From: a virus | Length of the DNA stretch: 21,250 bases | IMG/VR virus record: IMGVR_UViG_3300017991_003184 | Coordinates: 1 to 21,250 of that record | Reading direction: 5' to 3' (one strand) | In this document: positions 14,098 through 21,155 of the stretch, piece after piece | Layout of the letters: each line of letters starts with the position of its first letter | Position numbering within the stretch: the first letter of the stretch is position 1 | Program-made: the position numbers and the translations under genes | Notes under the pieces: generated by a model | Database searches by the model: none | What the model was told of the DNA's origin: nothing | What the model saw: the letters and a program-made list of their open reading frames with translations, nothing else

Positions 14098-14469
14098 ATG
14101 TCGGTAGTATCAGGAAAAGGCGGCGGCGTGACGATGGAAGGCGCCGTCGTATTGAAAATACTGCATTGGACGTTCCGGCGTCGCTCGAAGAACAAAGCGT
14201 ACTCGACGGGCGACGAGCCGGGGTACCTGCGACGCGATGCGGGAGTGAAAGACGGCAACGGCACGATCGCCGGGCTGATGGACGAAGACGACAGTATCTT
14301 GGACAAGATCACGGAGGGCACTGAGGTATCGTTGCAGTTGAAGCGAACGGCAACCGAGTCATTCACGGTGGAGGCGATCATAGACGAGATTACGTTCGAC
14401 GTGGACATCGACGGCGGGAGGCCGAACAGCTACGTCGCATCGTTTTCCACGAACGGCACATTCACATAG
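14098..14469 (+). CDS. Tail tube-like protein, paralogue 4
   Basis: 123 residues from ATG 14098, with GAATGAGGCGAA upstream. It retains SVVSGKGGGV at the start, HWTFRRRSKN, GNGTIAGLMDEDDS, and FDVDIDGGRPNSYVASFSTN near the end. It is the most diverged member: it replaces the acidic patch after the central strand, has more basic residues and lacks the charged C-terminal tail of the others. It lies 12 nt upstream of the tail chaperone gene. It may be a terminal or minor ring protein of the tube, an inference from its place at the end of the array. Confidence 0.72.
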   Translation: MSVVSGKGGGVTMEGAVVLKILHWTFRRRSKNKAYSTGDEPGYLRRDAGVKDGNGTIAGLMDEDDSILDKITEGTEVSLQLKRTATESFTVEAIIDEITFDVDIDGGRPNSYVASFSTNGTFT

Positions 14470-14481
14470 CGGAGGGCGAAT

Positions 14482-14973
14482 ATGGAGGCATTGGCACGAG
14501 TGACCGCCGCACCGGTCACGCTTTCGATCAACGGCCGGGACGTGATCCTGGACGGGTTGGGAGCGAAGGACTTTGGCGCGATCGAACAGGAGATATTGCG
14601 GCTGCGGAAAGACCCACTGGCCGTGGTGGCCCCGCACTTGGCGGCAATACCGGAGGCGCTGGCCGAGAAGCTGTTGAACCGAGCGTACAAGGACGCGAAG
14701 GCGGAGAACAGGGTAACGCCGGAAGAGGCGAGAGAGTGGATCGACGGCCTGACCGGGCTGTCGTTTTGTTTTTGGTACTGCCTGGAAAAACGGTACCCGG
14801 GCGAGTTCTCGAAGGCCGCTATTTTCGAGTGGCTGGAGGGCGTGGACGAGGAGGAGCTGGAGCGGCTGAAGGCATTGCGGGACCAAGCGGCCGCAATTGA
14901 TACGGCGGGAAATTCGACTGGCCCGGCGCAGCGTCGACGGCGTCGGGCGAAAAGACGACGTCGGCGAAAATGA
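14482..14973 (+). CDS. Tail assembly chaperone, gpG-like
   Basis: 163 residues from ATG 14482, with GGAGGGCGAAT upstream. It begins with a beta element (PVTLSINGRDVILDGLGAKD) followed by helices (IEQEILRLRKDP, IPEALAEKLLNRAYKDAKAE, EEAREWIDGLTG), the usual form of siphophage tail chaperones that coat the tape measure before tube assembly. The frame ends in an arginine-rich tail (QRRRRRAKRRRRRK). A -1 frameshift signal at 14907-14948 would divert some ribosomes after residue 144 into the next frame, giving a fused G-GT product of 240 residues. The overlap of this gene's stop with the next ATG (ATGA at 14970-14973) would also allow reinitiation. Confidence 0.85.
   Translation: MEALARVTAAPVTLSINGRDVILDGLGAKDFGAIEQEILRLRKDPLAVVAPHLAAIPEALAEKLLNRAYKDAKAENRVTPEEAREWIDGLTGLSFCFWYCLEKRYPGEFSKAAIFEWLEGVDEEELERLKALRDQAAAIDTAGNSTGPAQRRRRRAKRRRRRK
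14907..14948 (+). other. Programmed -1 ribosomal frameshift signal (G to GT)
   Basis: The heptamer G GGA AAT at 14907-14913 is in the zero frame of the upstream gene, as X XXY YYZ requires, and differs only in the last base from lambda's G GGA AAG. After a 7-nt spacer, 14921-14929 (GCCCGGCGC) pairs with 14940-14948 (GCGTCGGGC) in a 9-bp stem with one G-T wobble and a 10-nt loop. The -1 frame is open from 14901 (stop TGA at 14898-14900) through 15200. A slip here therefore joins residue 144 of the G-like protein to FDWPGAAST and then to the downstream frame. Confidence 0.88.
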
Positions 14974-15203
14974 ACTGGGTGTACTTTGCGTGGCAGTTGC
15001 TGGCCCACGGCCAGATACCGTTCCAGGACTGGGAGAACTGGACGCTGTACCAGTGCCGGCTGGCGTGTTTGACCGAGAAGCAGGCGAAGGGCGGCGGGCT
15101 GTCGGCGGCTGAGGCGAAGGCGGCGACGCGGCTAAAGAAGGAGCGGCGGAAACGGACGTTGCAAGATTTGGAGATGACGGACGATGGCCTCGAAAGTAGC
15201 TGA
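14970..15203 (+). CDS. T region of tail assembly chaperone (GT extension)
   Basis: 77 residues from ATG 14970, although the main product is probably the -1 frameshift fusion, which adds 96 residues starting at base 14913. The region starts with NWVYFAWQLLAHGQIPFQDW, a short aromatic-rich helical segment fitting the compact T domain, and continues as a basic helix (KAATRLKKERRKRTLQDLEM). In lambda-type phages the T domain of gpGT contacts the tail tube protein. No good Shine-Dalgarno site precedes ATG 14970, so independent initiation is less likely than frameshifting. The 3' end overlaps the tape measure start by 20 nt. Confidence 0.75.
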   Translation: MNWVYFAWQLLAHGQIPFQDWENWTLYQCRLACLTEKQAKGGGLSAAEAKAATRLKKERRKRTLQDLEMTDDGLESS

Positions 15204-16590
15204 AGCGTACGTGGAGGTGCGGGCCGATACGAGACGGGTTGGCAAGGACCTCGTACGCGCAAAGCCGGTGATGATGCGGGCTATGCAGGGCCTGAGTCGG
15301 TCGTTCGGAAGCAGCTTTGGGCAGATAGTGATCGGCGGTATGCTGATCGGGGCGGCACGCGCTTCCGTGAAAGCGGCCGGCATACAGCAAGCGGCCGAAG
15401 CCCAGTTGCAGCAGACGCTGAAGAGCACAGGAAACGCTGTCGGCCTGAGCTTGGATCAACTGAAAAAGCACGCCACGTTCCTCCAGAAGAACGGGATATT
15501 CGGCGACGAAGAGACGTTGAGGATGATGAGCCAGCTGGCGACGTTTACGAACATTACCGGCCAGGAGTTCTTGGATGCGTCGACGATCATTGAAGACTTG
15601 GCAGTGAAGATGGGAGGCGACCTGAAAGGCTCGATGTTGCTGGTAGCCAAGGCGATGGACGAGCCGATTACCGGGTTGACGATGATGCGGCGAGTCGGCG
15701 TATCGTTCAGCGAGCAGGAGAAGGCGGTGATCAAGAGGCTGGCCGAAACCGGGCACATGGCGGAAGCACAACGGAAAATACTCAGCTTGCTGGCAAGACA
15801 GATGGGAGGCGCGAATGCGGCTGAGGCGCAGACGTTCAATGGGCAAATGGTACAGGCGAAAAACGCCCTGGGCGACGTGATGGAAGTGATCGGCGTCCAG
15901 TTGATGCCGGTGATTATCGACTTCGCGAAGATGCTGAAGGTCGGCGCGGAGATGTTTCAAGAAATCGACAAGGCAACGGGCGGAGCCGCATCGAAAATAC
16001 TCCTGGCGGCAGCGGCGGTAGGCGTGTTGACAATCGCGTTCCGGGCGATGGCCGGCGCGCTGGCCAGCACCGGGTTCGGAGCGATCATCGTGCTGGTCGG
16101 TGTGTTGATCGGGCTGGCGATCCAGTTCCAGGACGCATGGCTGCCGGTGGTGAAGAAGTGGTGGAAGCACTTGAAGATCGTTATCGGGATTTTGAACCCG
16201 ATCATCGGCGCCATCATGCTGATCAACAAGCTGTTCGGCACGCAGGCGGACGTGGCGAAAGCCGAAGAGGTGCAAGCGGGCTTGAAAGCCGCGGAGGAAG
16301 GCAAGGCGGCGTCGGCAGCTCCGACGATGGGAGCCAAGCCTATCGAGCCTGCCGGACAACAGGCGGCATCGGGCGAAGCCCACGCCATTAAAGCGACGTT
16401 TGTGGGCCTGGAAGAACTGTCGAAGACGATCCAGGAGAAGATGCTGGGCGATGACGACAAGACGATGGCCAAGCAGCAGGCGGGCGACATTGCGGACCTG
16501 AAAGAGCTGACGCAGGAACAGTTGGACGTGATGAAGCAGAATATGAACCCGGCGATGACCCAGGGACTAAGCGCAGTGGGAGTAAGCTGA
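15184..16590 (+). CDS. Tape measure protein
   Basis: 468 residues from ATG 15184, with GGAG 13 to 10 nt upstream. The N-terminal region is helical and repetitive (YVEVRADTRRVGKDLVRAK, then GIQQAAEAQLQQTLKSTGNA), typical of tape measure proteins, and includes MDEPITGLTMMRRVGVSFSE and AQTFNGQMVQAKNALGDVME. Hydrophobic stretches at about 45-60, 270-318 and 328-350 (VGVLTIAFRAMAGAL; IIVLVGVLIGLAIQF) are the membrane-penetrating helices of this family. The C-terminal region is polar and disordered. It follows the G/GT chaperones, as expected. At roughly 0.15 nm of tail per residue this predicts a tail near 70 nm, short for a siphovirus. Confidence 0.9.
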   Translation: MASKVAEAYVEVRADTRRVGKDLVRAKPVMMRAMQGLSRSFGSSFGQIVIGGMLIGAARASVKAAGIQQAAEAQLQQTLKSTGNAVGLSLDQLKKHATFLQKNGIFGDEETLRMMSQLATFTNITGQEFLDASTIIEDLAVKMGGDLKGSMLLVAKAMDEPITGLTMMRRVGVSFSEQEKAVIKRLAETGHMAEAQRKILSLLARQMGGANAAEAQTFNGQMVQAKNALGDVMEVIGVQLMPVIIDFAKMLKVGAEMFQEIDKATGGAASKILLAAAAVGVLTIAFRAMAGALASTGFGAIIVLVGVLIGLAIQFQDAWLPVVKKWWKHLKIVIGILNPIIGAIMLINKLFGTQADVAKAEEVQAGLKAAEEGKAASAAPTMGAKPIEPAGQQAASGEAHAIKATFVGLEELSKTIQEKMLGDDDKTMAKQQAGDIADLKELTQEQLDVMKQNMNPAMTQGLSAVGVS

Positions 16591-16591
16591 T

Positions 16592-17554
16592 ATGCCGACT
16601 ACAACCGGAGCAAAGAACCCGGGCACTGACGAGATCGAGCAAATCTCGTACGAAGAGATCGGCGGTAGCCCGACGTTCGCGGCGTCGAATAACGGCATTA
16701 CAGCCCGGCAGATTTACAAGATGCCGTGGACTTCTATCGATCAGTTCATCCGGGAGAGCTTCCCGCCGGCAGTTGAAGCTAACTGCGAGTACATCCACGA
16801 AAACAACAGGCCGTTTCCCGGAAAGCCAAAACTGATAACGGACAAGATCACGGTCGAGCCGTGGTTGCCGGACAAACAAACTGGGTCGCAGGAACACACG
16901 TACGACGGAGTCAATACGTACTCGCACGCCAGAGTGACTATCGACTACGCGACGCTGCCACGGCAGGGAACCGTACCGTACGGGACACACCGGATAACGA
17001 TGGGGGCCGAGTTCATCGTATTGCCGAAGTTGAAAACGCAGTTTGTCGAAGACGGCAACACCGTGGCCGACACGCCGACGGACGCCGACAAGACGATGGA
17101 CGACGACGAGGTGCAGATCACGAAGGTGATCCCGACGATCGAGCATACACTGAACTTCGTGTCGATGCCGAACCCGCCGTTCGACAAAATCCGCGAGCAG
17201 CTTGGCACGGTAAACAAGGACGAAGGCGACAGCAACCTGTTTAGCGCCGAGCCGGGTACGTTGCTGTTCCTGGGCATCGAGGGCGAGGAGGGCTTCAACA
17301 CCGAGGGCGAAACCGCATGGGATATCAGCTACCGGTTCTCTGAAAAGCGAATCCACGGGTACAACCCGGGGGAGGGCGAGACGATATTCGGGTGGAATCA
17401 CTTCTACAATAAGCAGACGGGCACCTGGGAGGTCGTGATCCGTCCGAAGGACGGCGGCAACGGAACTGTGTACGACGAGTCGCTGTTTACGAAGCTGTTT
17501 ACCGTGTTCGGTTGCGTGCATGAAGACGAGCAAGGCTATGACCATACCGCGTAG
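16592..17554 (+). CDS. Tail protein downstream of tape measure, family unknown
   Basis: 320 residues; the ATG is 1 nt after the tape measure stop. Largely beta with conserved-looking aromatic blocks: VTIDYATLPRQGTVPYGTHR, AEFIVLPKLKTQF, PTIEHTLNFVSMPNPPFDKI, TAWDISYRFSEKRI and GWNHFYNKQTGTWEVVIRPK near the end. No signal peptide, membrane segment or catalytic motif is seen. The slot just after the tape measure is where distal tail proteins are encoded in many siphophages, so a distal tail or tip role is the leading guess, without clear sequence proof. Confidence 0.65.
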   Translation: MPTTTGAKNPGTDEIEQISYEEIGGSPTFAASNNGITARQIYKMPWTSIDQFIRESFPPAVEANCEYIHENNRPFPGKPKLITDKITVEPWLPDKQTGSQEHTYDGVNTYSHARVTIDYATLPRQGTVPYGTHRITMGAEFIVLPKLKTQFVEDGNTVADTPTDADKTMDDDEVQITKVIPTIEHTLNFVSMPNPPFDKIREQLGTVNKDEGDSNLFSAEPGTLLFLGIEGEEGFNTEGETAWDISYRFSEKRIHGYNPGEGETIFGWNHFYNKQTGTWEVVIRPKDGGNGTVYDESLFTKLFTVFGCVHEDEQGYDHTA

Positions 17555-18638
17555 AATACGCCGGATGCCGCAGCAGCAGGACGTGGTGCGAGGACTGCGA
17601 GAGCTGACGAAGACGGTGCAGGGTATCGACGGGCTGAGCGGTCAAGGGCTGTTTGCCCAGGGAGTTGTCGCGGCGAAGCCGGTGGATCCGCCGAAGTTCA
17701 TGGTCGTCGAAATGGACGAGGCGTTGGGGCCGAGCGTCGACGACGACGAGTATAGCGAGCGGAACGCCACGCGGCTGGTGTGGGACAGCGCGACGGATAG
17801 TTTCCAGCGTCCGACCGTCGAGGAACAGGTGCGGGTGGTGCGAGACATCACGCACTACACGTACGAAGGCAACACATACGACGGTATCGTGATCCCGCAG
17901 CGGGCCCGGCTGATCGTCCATTACCACGAGCAGAGCGGCGGCTACGTGCCGGTGGGAGCCCACAACACGGCGATCTGCGTGACGAACGCGGGAGCCGGAG
18001 CGTACCCGGCAGTGGGGGCGATCGTGTTCCCGATCCAGTTCATCGAGATTTCCCAGGAAGGCGACATCTCACCGATCGGCGATATGGCCGCACCGCACGC
18101 ATGGGCGATCAACGTGAGCCTGGAGGACATCGAGGAGGGCACAGTATTGGTGGCATGGAACGTGGCGGGCCAGTGGTACGTGCAGTTTGGCGGTGGCGGC
18201 GGGAGCAGCACGAGTGCGTATGTGCCGTTCCAGGCTACCGCTAGAATCGACCCGACGGACACCGTGCCCGACTCGCCGAACGCCTACGAGCTGGAATACA
18301 GCGGCGGCAGCTACGAGACGGGCGATGAAATCATCGTATTCCCGTGGGACAATAACGCGTTCATGCTCCCCGGAGAACGCGGCGAGGCGGTGCTGGAAAG
18401 CGGCAACGTACACCGGATCAGCAACGAGGTCGGGCTGGTGCGACGCGGTACACCGGACGCCGATATTGCCGACAGCGGCAGCGGCACGGTTTCGTTGTAT
18501 GACGACACGAGCCAGAAGATCAGCGGGCATCTGGATTGGGGCAACGGCGCGACGAAGGTGAGCCAGGGAAAGGAAAGCTGGTGGCGATGGGACCGGCAGC
18601 AGCAGTTGTGGCTATGGGCCGGAGGCGAATGTGAATGA
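17538..18638 (+). CDS. Putative tail tip or fibre protein
   Basis: 366 residues from ATG 17538, preceded by GACGAGCAAGG; an in-frame ATG at 17520 would add six residues and overlaps the upstream gene further. The N-terminus is basic (RRIRRMPQQQ), followed by helix and then mostly strands: YEGNTYDGIVIPQRARLIVH, VGAIVFPIQFIEIS, GTVLVAWNVAGQWYVQFGGG. A flexible glycine- and serine-rich hinge (GGGGGSSTSA, about 215-225) separates two halves. The C-terminal half has YELEYSGGSYETGDEIIVFP and ends in tryptophan-rich ESWWRWDRQQQLWLWAGG. A two-part beta protein with a glycine hinge suits a tail tip or fibre component. No known family is recognised. Confidence 0.6.
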   Translation: MTIPRRIRRMPQQQDVVRGLRELTKTVQGIDGLSGQGLFAQGVVAAKPVDPPKFMVVEMDEALGPSVDDDEYSERNATRLVWDSATDSFQRPTVEEQVRVVRDITHYTYEGNTYDGIVIPQRARLIVHYHEQSGGYVPVGAHNTAICVTNAGAGAYPAVGAIVFPIQFIEISQEGDISPIGDMAAPHAWAINVSLEDIEEGTVLVAWNVAGQWYVQFGGGGGSSTSAYVPFQATARIDPTDTVPDSPNAYELEYSGGSYETGDEIIVFPWDNNAFMLPGERGEAVLESGNVHRISNEVGLVRRGTPDADIADSGSGTVSLYDDTSQKISGHLDWGNGATKVSQGKESWWRWDRQQQLWLWAGGECE

Positions 18639-19867
18639 CGGGCGAACGACTAAGCGGGTGCTGCGGGTGCCCGAGCTTTACCGATAACTTTCGGTGGGCC
18701 ACGAAAGACGACCCGATCACGCCACGGCACGGTTGGGAGGCCGTCAATGGCGATCTCGACAACTGGACGGCGCCGGCGACCGGCACACTGCGGACGGCAG
18801 AGGCCGGGCAGTATCTTGGCCGACGCACGGACGTCTACCTGGACGAGCAGTGCAAAGGGATGAAGGTGTTTGCCCGGGTGACGGGAACGCCGGGCGACAA
18901 CCGGGTCCGGGTGTGGGCCGGAGCCGTTGCAAGCAACGAAGCGGCCGACAAGCTGATCGAGGTCGAGTTGAAGTTCGGCGCCGAAGACGCCGGGCGATTG
19001 ACGCTGTACGTCGACGGCGTGATGAAACGACAGGCGAAGGTCGATGCCCGGTGGTGGCGAAAAACACCGTTCGGATTTGCGTTGATGACCAACGACGAAG
19101 GCGTGTTGGTGTCGCTGATTTACTCTGCGACCGACCAGAACAACCCGGACACCGTAGTGGCATCGACGTACATCGCGTTCACTTTCGGCGTGAACTACGA
19201 GATGCGATGGGCCGGCATAGCCTCCGGGCCGACGGTGACAAACAACGTCAGCATCGAGCAGTACAACGTCGAGCGGCTGGAAACGCCGGACGACCAGTGC
19301 GAGGCCGATGACTACAAGCTGTGGCCGGCGGAGCCGTGGGAGCAGGCCAGCGTGCTGTCGGTGTTCATCCGGTATCTGGTCGATGACCCACTGGCACCGA
19401 GACTGCAATGCAGCGCACTAAACGGGCGTAGCTTTCTACTGTCGGCCAACCCAAGTTGGGACCGACCGGGTGCATCAGACGACTACGATGAGCCCTGCAC
19501 CGGCCGGGCGGCGTGGACCGCGGTTATCAGTTTGCCGCCACTGGAAGACAACGGAGGGAATCCGCTGACCGGCGATATTGTCTTGGCGGCTGCCTGGGTC
19601 GATAATCAACTCGGGTTGCAGTTTGCGCTGTACGACGACGCCGACGACGTGGTGATGGGCGGACGGGTGGCGGTGAACGCGAGCACGCAAAACGGGGCGG
19701 ACCCGGACGAGCCGGGCGAGGACCCGGGCGAGCCGCGATACGCTACGCATCGAGACCCGGCGATCTGGCACGATACGATCGGAGTGGCGTCACCGCCGGA
19801 GGACATCGGTTGCGGGGGAACCGGACATTTTCACCCGAACGGAGAGATCGAGGTGAGACCGCTGTGA
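18635..19867 (+). CDS. Beta-sandwich tail protein, possible carbohydrate-binding fold
   Basis: 410 residues; ATGA overlap with the previous gene. It starts with a cysteine cluster (GCCGCPSF, Cys9, 10, 12), then FTDNFRW, GWEAVNGDLDNW, TLRTAEAGQYLG and long alternating strands (NRVRVWAGAVASNEA, GRLTLYVDGVMKRQAKVD, ALMTNDEGVLVSLIYSAT). This sequence layout, with an early F-x-D-x-F/W-x-x-x-x-G pattern, resembles concanavalin- or laminin-G-like sandwiches that bind glycans, but I cannot prove the match. Residues 260-330 have a second beta region, and a proline- and acid-rich linker (DPDEPGEDPGEPRY, about 353-370) leads to the C-terminal tail. Likely a receptor-binding or side-fibre component. Confidence 0.6.
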   Translation: MTGERLSGCCGCPSFTDNFRWATKDDPITPRHGWEAVNGDLDNWTAPATGTLRTAEAGQYLGRRTDVYLDEQCKGMKVFARVTGTPGDNRVRVWAGAVASNEAADKLIEVELKFGAEDAGRLTLYVDGVMKRQAKVDARWWRKTPFGFALMTNDEGVLVSLIYSATDQNNPDTVVASTYIAFTFGVNYEMRWAGIASGPTVTNNVSIEQYNVERLETPDDQCEADDYKLWPAEPWEQASVLSVFIRYLVDDPLAPRLQCSALNGRSFLLSANPSWDRPGASDDYDEPCTGRAAWTAVISLPPLEDNGGNPLTGDIVLAAAWVDNQLGLQFALYDDADDVVMGGRVAVNASTQNGADPDEPGEDPGEPRYATHRDPAIWHDTIGVASPPEDIGCGGTGHFHPNGEIEVRPL

Positions 19868-20382
19868 ACTGCGACTATCAGGTGCCGACGACCGACAAGC
19901 GATGGAAGTTCTGCCGGCACCCGTACGTTCATGCGAGCGGCAGCATTGTGCCGGTGGCAATGTGCGAGAGCTGCCGGTACGGCGGCGAGTTGCGAGCCGG
20001 ATACATACCCAGGCCGATGCCCGACCGAGTGCCGGTGCAGTTGAGCGTGGCGACGACGACGCAACAGGTGAAGCGGTACTCGCAGGCCGTTGTCAGGTGG
20101 GTGGCGGCCGGGTGCCCGACGCGAAGCGATCAGGAGACGCTGGCAATTTACCAGTTGTGCCGGAACGGGCGTTGCGGGAAATACGTCGACACCGGCAAGA
20201 TCGAGAAGTGCGGCAGTTGCGGGTGCAGAATCTCGCAGGACGGGACCGCGCTGCTGAACAAAATCCGGATGGCGACTGAGTGGTGCCCGGAGGGACTGTG
20301 GGACGCGACGGCGACCGCAGACGAAGACCGGCTGAAGCGAATCAGGCGGAGCGAGGTTGACGAAGCAATGCAACGGCCGTAA
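19864..20382 (+). CDS. Cysteine-rich zinc-ribbon-like phage protein
   Basis: 172 residues from GTG 19864, which overlaps the previous stop (GTGA); GAGG lies about 9 nt upstream. An earlier in-frame ATG at 19810 lies inside the neighbouring gene. Cys3, Cys17, Cys34 and Cys37 (MCESCRYGG) form one cluster. A second cluster is LCRNGRCGKY (Cys99, Cys104), then KCGSCGC (Cys116, 119, 121) and WCPEGLW (Cys141). The order C-x(4)-C, C-x-x-C-G-C, then C-P-x-G-x-W resembles zinc-ribbon proteins I recall from the ends of phage tail modules, often near sugar-related genes. Zinc binding is likely, its role is unknown. Confidence 0.75.
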   Translation: MNCDYQVPTTDKRWKFCRHPYVHASGSIVPVAMCESCRYGGELRAGYIPRPMPDRVPVQLSVATTTQQVKRYSQAVVRWVAAGCPTRSDQETLAIYQLCRNGRCGKYVDTGKIEKCGSCGCRISQDGTALLNKIRMATEWCPEGLWDATATADEDRLKRIRRSEVDEAMQRP

Positions 20383-20427
20383 ACTGAAACGCGATGGTTA
20401 CATGCCTCTCATGGAAAGGGCGAAACG

Positions 20428-21147
20428 ATGGGAGAGCTTTCTGATACGCTGGTTGTGATACCGGCGAGGTTGGCGTCTACGCGGCTGCCGCGCAAGGTAC
20501 TGATGGACGTCGGCGGCAAACCGCTGATGCAGTACGCATGGGAGAATGCGTGCGACGCTGTTGGCGACAAGAACGTGGTGATAGCGTCGAGCGACGACGA
20601 GGTGCTGGACCGAGCCCGGATATTTGGAGCCATTGGCCAGCGGACGGAACCGGCGAGAAACGGCACGCTGCGGGCTTACGACGCTGCCAGCAGGCTGGGC
20701 CGATCGTACGACGTGATCGTGAACCTACAGGCCGACGAGCCGGAAGTGCCGGCACAGGCGATCCGCGACGTGGCAGCGTTGGCGAGGTCGTTGGCCGATA
20801 ACGGAGGGGTCGCCACGTTGGTGTTCGACGGCGACCCGGCCGACGCCAACCCGCAGCAAACGAAAGTGGTTCTTGGCAGAGACAATCGCTGCCTGTTCTT
20901 TTCCCGCCGACCGCTGCCGTGCTGCAAGATGCACGCCGGAGTCTACGGTTACGGCTGGCGAACACTGTGCAACGTCGCGGACGCAGATGCGGACAGCGGC
21001 CAGTCGGACATCGGGCGGGCCGAAAGTCTGGAACAGCTCGACTGGCTTTGGGATGGCATCCCGATCTACGCAACGCGATGGAGCCGACCGTTGCTGAGCG
21101 TGAACACGATCGACGATCTGCTGACGTTCGAGGCCACGTTGAGCTAG
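20428..21147 (+). CDS. kdsB-like: KdsB-like CMP-sugar synthetase (3-deoxy-manno-octulosonate cytidylyltransferase family)
   Basis: 239 residues from ATG 20428, with AGGGCGAA upstream. It carries the nucleotide-binding opening VVIPARLASTRLPRKVL (Arg14, Lys23), the metal site VNLQADEP (Asp103), FFSRRPLP, HAGVYGYGW (His169) and ESLEQLDWLW. These correspond to E. coli KdsB blocks PARYASTRLPGKPL, VNVQGDEP, FSRATIP, HLGIYGYR and LEQLRVLW. KdsB makes CMP-Kdo from CTP and Kdo for lipopolysaccharide. Two departures stand out: the loop between the P and H motifs is about 15 residues shorter, and the usual DTPEDL reads NTIDDL, so Asn226 replaces a usual Asp. Activity may be altered, or another CMP-sugar may be made. 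It stands in the same run of + strand genes as the tail proteins. Confidence 0.85.
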   Translation: MGELSDTLVVIPARLASTRLPRKVLMDVGGKPLMQYAWENACDAVGDKNVVIASSDDEVLDRARIFGAIGQRTEPARNGTLRAYDAASRLGRSYDVIVNLQADEPEVPAQAIRDVAALARSLADNGGVATLVFDGDPADANPQQTKVVLGRDNRCLFFSRRPLPCCKMHAGVYGYGWRTLCNVADADADSGQSDIGRAESLEQLDWLWDGIPIYATRWSRPLLSVNTIDDLLTFEATLS

Positions 21148-21155
21148 GAGCCGAC

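Noticed and set aside
14914-14948. Pseudoknot reading of the frameshift region (TCGAC/GTCGA stem plus GCCCG/CGGGC)
   Set aside because: The first stem would begin immediately after the slippery heptamer, leaving no spacer. The simple 9-bp stem-loop with a 7-nt spacer is a better fit.
14359-16383. Antisense open frame of 674 codons across tail chaperones and tape measure
   Set aside because: Arginine-, histidine- and leucine-rich shadow of a GC-rich + strand coding region; the + strand genes are clearly assigned and ordered.
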